This document shows, in pieces, positions 18,008-24,557 of a stretch of DNA of 64,000 bases. The notes beneath the pieces were generated by a model, which saw only the letters and a list, made by a program, of their open reading frames with translations, was not told the origin of the DNA and did not search any database. The DNA is taken from the NCBI RefSeq assembly GCF_000384395.1, contig NZ_ARWE01000001.1, positions 3,570,501 to 3,634,500 of the forward strand. The letters run 5' to 3'. Position 1 is the stretch's first letter; each line of letters starts with the position of its first letter. Source of the stretch: Geopsychrobacter electrodiphilus DSM 16401 (GTDB lineage: Bacteria > Desulfobacterota > Desulfuromonadia > Desulfuromonadales > Geopsychrobacteraceae). Made by a program: the position numbers and the translations under genes.

Positions 18008-18553
18008 ATGTCAAGCCAAGCCAGCGCACCCGATGAAGGTCTCAAACTTTTACAAAAACTCAGCAAACAGGAACTCATCACCATCATCCAGGACGATGCC
18101 AAAAACTGGCTGGCCCACGACGGTCTCTGGTTCCAGGCAATCGAAAAGACCCACGGCATGGAGGTCGCCATCGCCGCCGATACAGACGCCTGGCGGCATT
18201 TTACTGTGATCGAAGCCAAACGCATCATGGCGCGACTTAATCTCCAGCCGGGGGGCGGCATCCCGGCCTTACTCGAGTGTCTGAATCATCGACTCTACGC
18301 CCGCCTCAACCTGCAGGAGGCGATCGAGGTCAGTGACACCCGTGCCGTCTTTCGCATGGTTGATTGTCGGGTGCAGTCAGCGCGCAAGCGCAAGGGGCTG
18401 GATGACTTCCCCTGCAAATCGGTCGGCATCGTTGAATACAGTGAGTTCGCCCGCACCATCGACCCGCGCATTACGACCAGATGCATCGCTTGTCCGCCCG
18501 ACGCGCACCCGGACGATTTCTTCTGCTCCTGGGAATTCACCTTAGAACCCTGA
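18008..18553 (+). CDS. Conserved protein of the DUF6125 type (possibly L-ATC hydrolase-like)
   Basis: A 181-residue soluble protein: alpha-helical N-terminus with LSKQELITIIQDDAKNWLAHDGLWFQAIE, and a C-terminus with Cys-rich stretch TTRCIACPPDAHPDDFFCSWEF. I associate this pattern with DUF6125 / the L-2-amino-thiazoline-4-carboxylate hydrolase-like superfamily, from memory only; the function is unknown. AAGGAG lies 8 bases before the ATG. It ends 12 bases before the CoA-transferase gene and is probably co-expressed with it, so a role in handling a thioester or its acid is conceivable. Confidence 0.75.
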   Translation: MSSQASAPDEGLKLLQKLSKQELITIIQDDAKNWLAHDGLWFQAIEKTHGMEVAIAADTDAWRHFTVIEAKRIMARLNLQPGGGIPALLECLNHRLYARLNLQEAIEVSDTRAVFRMVDCRVQSARKRKGLDDFPCKSVGIVEYSEFARTIDPRITTRCIACPPDAHPDDFFCSWEFTLEP

Positions 18554-18565
18554 TGAGGTGAATTG

Positions 18566-19684
18566 ATGCTTAACGACTGCCTCGCCGGGGTGCGGGTCCT
18601 CGACCTCAGCCAGTATCTGCCCGGTCCCTTCACCACCCAGATGCTCGCCGATTTTGGCGCCGAAGTACTGAAGATTGAACCGCCGCAGGGCGATCCGATG
18701 AGTCACTTTATCCTGCAGGATGAAGATGGCGTCTCCCCCTGGTATAAGCAGATCAACGCTGGCAAGACCCTTTTGCCTCTCGATTTGAAAACCGAATCCG
18801 GCGGAGAGGTGCTCGCCGAATTGATCACCCGCGCCGATGTCCTGCTCGAATCCTTTCGCCCGGGCGTGCTTGAGCGTCTCGGCTTCGGCCGCGCCCGCCT
18901 GCAGGAATTGAATCCGAACCTGATCCACTGCGCGCTTTCGGGCTTCGGTCAAACCGGCCCCTGCCGCGAGCGCGCCGGACATGACCTGACCTATCTGGCC
19001 ATGAGCGGCATGCTCAGCCTGACCGGAAGCCGCGAAACGCCGGTCATCCCTTTTCCGCCGATCTGTGATCACGCCACCGGCCAGCAGGCAGTTACCGCCA
19101 TCCTCGCTGCCCTGCTGCGCCGCAACACAACGGGCAAAGGCGCTTATATTGATATCAGCCTGTTTGAAGTTGCCCTCTCCTGGCAGTCTTTCCCGCTGAC
19201 CGCGGCCCAACGAGCAGGGGAGTCTCTTTCCCGCGGGAGTGATCTGCTCACCGGCGGCGCCGCCTGCTACCAGATCTACCGTACCGCCGATGACCGGTTT
19301 ATCGCCCTCGGTGCCCTCGAAGAAAAATTCTGGCAATCCTTCTGTGCCACCGTTCAGCGCCCCGACTGGGTCGACCGTCAACATGAACCGATGCCGCAGA
19401 CCGCTTTGATCGCCGCCGTTGCCGAGCTCATTGCCAGTGCCGATTTTTCGGTCTGGCAAACGCGCTTCGACGGGGTCGATTGCTGTTTTGAACCGATTCT
19501 CGATCATAGCGAAGTACTCAACCTCCCACAGGTCATTGAACGCCGACTGCTGCAAAATGAAGGGACCGAGGGGCGGCAGGATGCGCTCCTGCCTATCTGG
19601 TTTGATAACCGGCCCCCGCCCGCGCGCCGCGCGCTGCAAAAACAGACCACCGCTGCAGCCTTAAATGCCTGGCAAAAACTCTAA
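18566..19684 (+). CDS. Family III (CaiB/BaiF/Frc) CoA-transferase or racemase
   Basis: A 372-residue protein with the typical N-terminus (LAGVRVLDLSQYLPGPFTTQMLADFGAEVLKIE) and ALSGFGQTGPCRERAGHDLTYLAMSG, so a class III CoA-transferase that moves CoA between acids or an alpha-methylacyl-CoA racemase relative. In formyl-CoA transferase the catalytic residue is an Asp in the motif after the V/IDxS strand; here that position reads IDISLFE, with Glu at residue 201, which may indicate a different member. GAGGTGAATTG precedes the ATG. It is adjacent to the DUF6125-type gene and the PaaK-like ligase. Confidence 0.88.
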   Translation: MLNDCLAGVRVLDLSQYLPGPFTTQMLADFGAEVLKIEPPQGDPMSHFILQDEDGVSPWYKQINAGKTLLPLDLKTESGGEVLAELITRADVLLESFRPGVLERLGFGRARLQELNPNLIHCALSGFGQTGPCRERAGHDLTYLAMSGMLSLTGSRETPVIPFPPICDHATGQQAVTAILAALLRRNTTGKGAYIDISLFEVALSWQSFPLTAAQRAGESLSRGSDLLTGGAACYQIYRTADDRFIALGALEEKFWQSFCATVQRPDWVDRQHEPMPQTALIAAVAELIASADFSVWQTRFDGVDCCFEPILDHSEVLNLPQVIERRLLQNEGTEGRQDALLPIWFDNRPPPARRALQKQTTAAALNAWQKL

Positions 19685-19727
19685 ACAACAGAACCGACCC
19701 AACGGACGTTACAGAATAAAAGCATCT

Positions 19728-19755
19728 TTGCCTCCCTCGGCTTATGAGCTAAGAT
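19728..19755 (+). promoter_or_regulatory. Possible sigma-70 promoter of the first 2-oxoacid oxidoreductase operon
   Basis: TTGCCT (19728-19733) and TAAGAT (19750-19755) are 16 bases apart, 46 bases before the ATG at 19801. No -24/-12 site was found in this gap. Confidence 0.4.
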
Positions 19756-19800
19756 AGCCATTCGAAAAACACCGTCATTCATTTTCATCAGGGAGCAGAC

Positions 19801-20394
19801 ATGCAGACCCCCACACAAAAAATGATCCAGATCCGTTGGCACGGCCGCGGCGGTCAGGGTGCGATTACTGCCGCCAAGGTGGTGGCCGAAGCGACCTTCA
19901 AGTCCGGTTATGCCGGGGTTGTCATGGCGCCGAGCTTCGGCACCGAACGCCGCGGCGCGCCAGTATCAACCTCACTCAAAATTTCACGCACCAAGATCTA
20001 TGACCTCTCGCCGATCCAGACCCCGGATATTGTCGTGGTACTGGATCATCTGATCTTGAATGAGGTCAACGTCACCGCCGGACTCAAACCTGGCGGACTG
20101 TTGATCATCAATTCACCCCACCCGGCCAGCAAACACCAGCAGGCCGATTTTCGCGTCGCCGTGGTCAATGTTACCCGCCTCGGCGAAGAAGCCGGGCTGC
20201 GCAAGGGGATCGTCAACAGCGGCATCATCGGCGCACTCGGCAAAGCGAGCGGACTGGTCGCTATCGAGATGCTCACCAGCTGCATCGTTGCTGAATTTAC
20301 TGGACGCAAACCCGATGAAAACGCCAAAGCTGCTCAACTGGCCTATGACGCCACCGAGATCTGCGAACCGGCACAAGGAGGCGTGCATGCCTGA
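19801..20394 (+). CDS. 2-oxoacid:acceptor oxidoreductase, gamma subunit
   Basis: A 197-residue gamma domain of the pyruvate/2-oxoacid:ferredoxin oxidoreductase superfamily (IorB/PadE-like). The signature IRWHGRGGQGAITAAKVVAEA at the N-terminus and FGTERRGAPV near residue 45 are diagnostic. It is the first gene of a tightly overlapping gamma-delta-alpha-beta operon, in which the TPP-dependent complex oxidises a 2-oxoacid to an acyl-CoA with CoA and reduces ferredoxin. Its TGA overlaps the delta start by eight bases. The order resembles PadE-F-G-I of phenylglyoxylate oxidoreductase without the flavoprotein; the substrate is unproven. Confidence 0.9.
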   Translation: MQTPTQKMIQIRWHGRGGQGAITAAKVVAEATFKSGYAGVVMAPSFGTERRGAPVSTSLKISRTKIYDLSPIQTPDIVVVLDHLILNEVNVTAGLKPGGLLIINSPHPASKHQQADFRVAVVNVTRLGEEAGLRKGIVNSGIIGALGKASGLVAIEMLTSCIVAEFTGRKPDENAKAAQLAYDATEICEPAQGGVHA

Positions 20395-20698
20395 TTCCCG
20401 TTTTAAAATATTGACCACCGCCAGTACCCCCGGTCCCGGCGACGCCGGACGCACCGGCTCCTGGCGCGTCGAACGCCCGATCATTGACTACAACCGCTGC
20501 ATCCCGGCCAAAACCGGCAAACACGCCTGCCACCTCTGCTGGCTCTACTGCCCCGACAGCACCGTGAGCAAGGCGATCAAGCCAGAATTCGACCTGCAAT
20601 ACTGTAAGGGGTGCGGGATCTGCGCCGAGGAGTGTCCGGCCCAGGCGATCACCATGGTCGCCGAAGAAAACTTCGCGGGAGGGGGCGACAATGAGTAA
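20387..20698 (+). CDS. 2-oxoacid:acceptor oxidoreductase, delta (2[4Fe-4S] ferredoxin) subunit
   Basis: A 103-residue ferredoxin-like subunit. The C-terminal half holds two cysteine clusters, HACHLCWLYCPDST and YCKGCGICAEECPAQAI, that would bind two [4Fe-4S] centres passing electrons from the TPP site. The first cluster has C-x2-C-x3-C spacing with one further Cys expected from the second motif. The ATG at 20387 is preceded by CAAGGAGG and overlaps the gamma stop. It overlaps the alpha start by eight bases, implying stoichiometric coupled translation. Confidence 0.9.
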   Translation: MPDSRFKILTTASTPGPGDAGRTGSWRVERPIIDYNRCIPAKTGKHACHLCWLYCPDSTVSKAIKPEFDLQYCKGCGICAEECPAQAITMVAEENFAGGGDNE

Positions 20699-21902
20699 GC
20701 AACGCATCGACTCCGGCAACAACGCCGCGGCGCTGGCGGTACAGCTCGCCGCCGCTGAAGTAATCGCCGCCTACCCGATCACCCCGCAGACACCCTTGAC
20801 CGAGAAGCTCTCAGAGCTGATCGCCGCCGGCAAGATGGACGCCGAGTATGTCGCGGTCGAGAGCGAACACAGCGCCATGGGCGTTTGCATCGGCGCCGCC
20901 AGCGCCGGGGTGCGCGCCTTCACCGCGACCTCGTCCAACGGTCTGCTCTACATGAGCGAGCAGCTTCACTGGGCGGCCGGCGCGCGCCTGCCTCTGGTGA
21001 TGTGCGTGGTCAACCGCGGCATCGGCGCGCCCTGGTCGGTGTGGAACGATCATCAGGACGCCATGAGCCAGCGCGACACCGGCTGGATTCAGCTCTTCGC
21101 CAAGGATCATCAGGAGATCGTCGACATCTGCCTCAAGGCCTTCCGCCTCGCCGAGCTGGTGCATATCCCGGTGATGGTCAACTACGACGGCTATTACCTG
21201 TCACACACCTACATGCCGTTCGAACTCCCCGAGGCCCAGGCGGTGCAGGATTTCCTGCCGGCATACGCCTACAAACATGCCCTCGACCCGGAGCACCCTG
21301 AAAGCTTGAACACCGTCACCCTACCTGATGCACGCAACGATATTCACGGCGTCAAACAGGGCGGCTACATGGACATCCGCCACAACCTGCATCAGGAGAT
21401 GCGCGACGCGCTGACCGTGCTCGAGGAGATCGACGCCGATTACCAAAAGCGGTTCGGTCGCGGCGGCGCGCCGATTCTCGACCCCTTTCTGTGTGAAGAT
21501 GCCGATTTCATCGTGGTCGCCATGGGGAGCCTGGCCAACCAGTTCCGCGAAGTTGTTGAACGTCTGCGCGCAGAGGGCATCAAGGTCGGCGTGCTAGCGG
21601 TACAGGTCTATCGCCCCTTTCCGACGGGACATCTCGCCATCGCCCTGCAATCGGCCAAAAGGGTAATGGTCTATGAAAAGGGTCTCAGCTACGGCAATCA
21701 GGGTGCGCTCTATAGTGACCTGAAATCAGCACTCTACCCCTACCCCAACCGGCCGCAACTTTCGAACGTCATTGTCGGCCTGGGCGGACGCGATATTCCG
21801 ACCAGCGACCTCTACCAGACCCTGAAAGCCGCCTGCCTGCAACAGGATGCGGCCACACCGGAGCAGATCGATACGCCGCAATGGATGGGATTACAACTAT
21901 GA
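20691..21902 (+). CDS. 2-oxoacid:acceptor oxidoreductase, alpha subunit
   Basis: A 403-residue alpha subunit: SGNNAAALAVQLAAAEVIAAYPITPQTPLTEKLSEL at the N-terminus contains the YPITPQTP motif of the POR pyrimidine-binding domain, followed by EHSAMGVCIGAASAGVRAFT and a C-terminal domain II. Length matches PadG/PorA-type alpha subunits. GGGAGGGGGCGAC precedes the ATG. Stop and next start overlap as ATGA at 21899-21902, so alpha and beta are coupled. The variable substrate-specificity loop cannot be read without alignment. Confidence 0.92.
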   Translation: MSKQRIDSGNNAAALAVQLAAAEVIAAYPITPQTPLTEKLSELIAAGKMDAEYVAVESEHSAMGVCIGAASAGVRAFTATSSNGLLYMSEQLHWAAGARLPLVMCVVNRGIGAPWSVWNDHQDAMSQRDTGWIQLFAKDHQEIVDICLKAFRLAELVHIPVMVNYDGYYLSHTYMPFELPEAQAVQDFLPAYAYKHALDPEHPESLNTVTLPDARNDIHGVKQGGYMDIRHNLHQEMRDALTVLEEIDADYQKRFGRGGAPILDPFLCEDADFIVVAMGSLANQFREVVERLRAEGIKVGVLAVQVYRPFPTGHLAIALQSAKRVMVYEKGLSYGNQGALYSDLKSALYPYPNRPQLSNVIVGLGGRDIPTSDLYQTLKAACLQQDAATPEQIDTPQWMGLQL

Positions 21903-22810
21903 AGACAACTGCCAGAACCACAGCCGTCAATCTGACCACAGAAGAGTTTGTTTACCCGGGTAACCGCGCCTGTTCCGGGTGCAGCATGAGCCTGCTCTAC
22001 CGCATCGGCCTCAAGGCGCTGGGGCGCGACTGCATCTTCGTCGTACCACCCAGCTGCATGACGGTCATGCAGGGGCTCTACCCGATCTCCGCCTCGCAGA
22101 TGCCGATCTTCAACTGCACCTTCGCCTCGACCGCCGCGGTCGCCACCGGCGTGCGCGCCGCCATGAAACGCCTGGGCAAACCGACCCAGGTCGTCGCCTG
22201 GGCGGGTGACGGCGGCACCTCGGACATCGGCATTCAGGCCCTCTCCGGTGCCCTCGAGCGCGGCGAAGACATTATCTATATCTGCTACGACAACGAAGCC
22301 TACATGAACACCGGGGTGCAACGCTCAGGCACCACGCCGCAGGGCGGCCTGACCACCACCACCCCCTATACCGGCAAGAAGGAACAGGGGAAAAATCTGC
22401 CGGCCATCGTCGCGGCCCACAATCCGACTTATGTCGCGACCTGTTCGGCCAGCTACCCCCTCGACTTTCACGACAAGCTGCTCAAGGCCAAAGAGATGCG
22501 CGGGCTGAAATACTTTCATATTCAGACCCCCTGTCCACCAGGCTGGGGCTGTGAAGAACGGATGACGATCAAGATCGGCAAGGCCGCGGTCGAGTGCGGC
22601 CTGTTTGATCTGTATGAAATCGAGAACGGGCAGAAAACCCTCTCCGAGCCGTCGCTGAAACTCCTGAAGCAGGAGAAGCTGCGGCCGGTTGAAGACTATT
22701 TGAGCATGCAGGTACGCTTCAAGGCTCTTTCGCCAGAGCAGGTCCGCGGCATTCAGGCGCAGGTGGATCAGAAATGGGCTACCTACCGCAAAGACTCCGG
22801 CGAGAGGTGA
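21899..22810 (+). CDS. 2-oxoacid:acceptor oxidoreductase, beta (TPP-binding) subunit
   Basis: A 303-residue beta subunit. The proximal cluster cysteines appear in NRACSGCSMSLLYRIG, and the TPP/Mg motif is WAGDGGTSDIG followed by CYDNEAYMNTG. Length and motifs fit PadI/PorB/IorA-type subunits. It completes the four-subunit complex. The ATG at 21899 overlaps the alpha stop. A crotonase gene follows after 12 bases, consistent with the product acyl-CoA entering beta-oxidation-like steps. Confidence 0.92.
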   Translation: MKTTARTTAVNLTTEEFVYPGNRACSGCSMSLLYRIGLKALGRDCIFVVPPSCMTVMQGLYPISASQMPIFNCTFASTAAVATGVRAAMKRLGKPTQVVAWAGDGGTSDIGIQALSGALERGEDIIYICYDNEAYMNTGVQRSGTTPQGGLTTTTPYTGKKEQGKNLPAIVAAHNPTYVATCSASYPLDFHDKLLKAKEMRGLKYFHIQTPCPPGWGCEERMTIKIGKAAVECGLFDLYEIENGQKTLSEPSLKLLKQEKLRPVEDYLSMQVRFKALSPEQVRGIQAQVDQKWATYRKDSGER

Positions 22811-22822
22811 AAGGGACCTGAT

Positions 22823-23638
22823 ATGCACGCCCCACCGCTTTTAACCGACACCCTGCTCAGCATAAACAACCGGGTTGCCGAACTCACTTTCAATCGCGAA
22901 GACGTGCGCAACGCCCTGACCGGTACTGCGCTGGTCGAAGAGATCGTCGCGATACTCGACTGGTGCAACCATAACCAGGAGGTTTCGGTCCTGATTCTAA
23001 CCGGGTCGGGCTCCGCTTTCTCCGCCGGGGGGAACATCAAGCAGATGCGTGATCGGGAGGGGATCTTTGCCGGTTCAACGCTGCAGATTCAGGATCAGTA
23101 CCGGCGCGGCATCCAGCAGTTGCCGCTGGCCATGCAACGCTGTGAAATTCCGCTGATCGCAGCGATCAACGGTCCGGCGATCGGTGCAGGGATGGATCTG
23201 GCCTGCATGTGTGACCTGCGCATCGGTTCAAACAAGGCGCTGCTCGGAGAAACCTTTCTCAACCTCGGCATTGTCCCCGGTGACGGCGGCGCCTGGTTTT
23301 TACCGCGGATTGTCGGCGCTCAACGCGCCGCAGAGCTGATCTTTAGCGGACGACTGGTCAAGGCCGATGAAGCCAAAGAGTTGGGTCTGCTGCTCGATGT
23401 GGTCGCCGAAGATGAACTGCTCACCAGCGCCCGCGCACTGGCCGCCAAGATCGCCACCAAACCGCCCCAGGCGCTGCGCTTGACCAAGCGCCTGCTCAGA
23501 CTCGGCCAGAGCCAGGAATTACCCGAATTTCTCGACCTGTGCGCCAGCTTTCAAGCCATGGCGCATCAGACCGAGGATCATATTGAAGCGGTAAACGCCT
23601 TCATCGAAAAACGAACACCCGCATTTAATGGTAAGTAG
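22823..23638 (+). CDS. Crotonase-family protein with altered catalytic acids
   Basis: A 271-residue enoyl-CoA hydratase/isomerase. The oxyanion-hole loops are present (GSAFSAGGNIKQM near residue 72; INGPAIGAGMDLACMCD near 115). The hydratase Glu in the second loop is replaced by Asp (GMDLA), and the second Glu (normally GxPE) is replaced in LGETFLNLGIVPGDGG. This pattern fits enoyl-CoA isomerase-like or other crotonase chemistry rather than standard hydration. AAAGGGACC precedes the ATG. It lies directly after the beta subunit and before an XRE-cupin regulator, probably in the same operon. Confidence 0.88.
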   Translation: MHAPPLLTDTLLSINNRVAELTFNREDVRNALTGTALVEEIVAILDWCNHNQEVSVLILTGSGSAFSAGGNIKQMRDREGIFAGSTLQIQDQYRRGIQQLPLAMQRCEIPLIAAINGPAIGAGMDLACMCDLRIGSNKALLGETFLNLGIVPGDGGAWFLPRIVGAQRAAELIFSGRLVKADEAKELGLLLDVVAEDELLTSARALAAKIATKPPQALRLTKRLLRLGQSQELPEFLDLCASFQAMAHQTEDHIEAVNAFIEKRTPAFNGK

Positions 23639-23665
23639 TGAGAGCTCTTTTTCAGGAGGTTAGCC

Positions 23666-24256
23666 ATGTCGCTGAAACAATTGAATATCGGTGAAAAGAT
23701 CAAAAGCCTGCGCGAAAGGCAGGAGCTGACACTCGAACAGGTTGCGCAAGATGCTGCCATCCCGGTAACAGTTCTTGCTGCGATCGAGGCACAAACGGCG
23801 ACTCCTCCACTGGGGCAGATTGTCAGTCTGGCCAATGTCTTTAATGTCCCGATCGGTGAAATTCTCGGCGGCAGTTCCGATTCTCCCTTCTGCATCGTAC
23901 GCCGCGACGAACACAAAACCGTCGAACGCTTCGAATCCAGCACCAGAACTTCCGGTGGTTACAGTTACGAATCTCTCGGGCACAAAAAGCAGAACCGCCA
24001 CATGGAACCCTTTCTCGTTACCCTCACTCCATCCGGTGCCCCGCACACGACGCCTAACCAGCACGTCGGCGAAGAGATCCTGTTCGTTCTCGAAGGCCAG
24101 GTTGAAGTCAGTCTGGCTGGGCACACAGATATCTTCAACCCCGGCGATTCAATCTACTACGATTCAACCCTGCCGCATGTCGTAACCTGCCACGGCGATC
24201 AAACCGCAACCCTGTTTGCAGTGATTTATGCGCGGAAAGATATGCTGATATTTTAA
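23666..24256 (+). CDS. XRE-family regulator with C-terminal cupin domain
   Basis: A 196-residue protein: an XRE helix-turn-helix (about 10-65; IGEKIKSLRERQELTLEQVAQDAAIPV) and a cupin sensor (about 115-190; HVGEEILFVLEGQVEVSLAGH and GDSIYYDSTLPHVVTCHG). It resembles PuuR-type regulators that bind a small ligand in the cupin. TCAGGAGG stands before the ATG. It closes the first oxidoreductase operon and is a probable local repressor of it. A strong hairpin follows. Confidence 0.9.
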   Translation: MSLKQLNIGEKIKSLRERQELTLEQVAQDAAIPVTVLAAIEAQTATPPLGQIVSLANVFNVPIGEILGGSSDSPFCIVRRDEHKTVERFESSTRTSGGYSYESLGHKKQNRHMEPFLVTLTPSGAPHTTPNQHVGEEILFVLEGQVEVSLAGHTDIFNPGDSIYYDSTLPHVVTCHGDQTATLFAVIYARKDMLIF

Positions 24257-24305
24257 GGAAAACGGCACTATTCCTTTCCAGACCAGGATGCTCAACAATT
24301 TACTC

Positions 24306-24353
24306 TCCATCAAAAAGGCTCGAGCTGTCACTAGTTCGAGCCTTTTTGATGGA
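24306..24353. terminator. Strong rho-independent terminator
   Basis: Perfect 18-bp arms (24306-24323 and 24336-24353, core AAAAAGGCTCGA / TCGAGCCTTTTT), extending to about 21 pairs with a GTCACT loop. A-runs and T-runs on both arms make it functional in either direction. It separates the two oxidoreductase operons. Confidence 0.88.
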
Positions 24354-24473
24354 GATGTCAAAGATCCGTAAATGCCGGAATCAATAAACGCAGTATTGAA
24401 ATTTTTATTTGGTGGTGCGATAATTCATGTTGATCTCCCGAAAAATAACACGCCTGTAACTTCTGCCCCTTCC

Positions 24474-24489
24474 TGGCTTTTTGTTCGCT
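24474..24489 (+). promoter_or_regulatory. Possible sigma-54 promoter of the fused-subunit oxidoreductase operon
   Basis: TGGCTTTTTGTTCGCT has GG and GC ten bases apart, but the -12 box reads TCGC rather than TTGC. No clear GTGTAAAC element lies at the distance seen at the other four promoters. The rest of the gap (24354-24557) shows nothing else recognised. Confidence 0.35.
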
Positions 24490-24557
24490 AAATTAACGAC
24501 TAAGGTCCAATTAAGGCAGGTTTCCTGATTGAACCTGCGAGGGGAACAGGAGCTATC

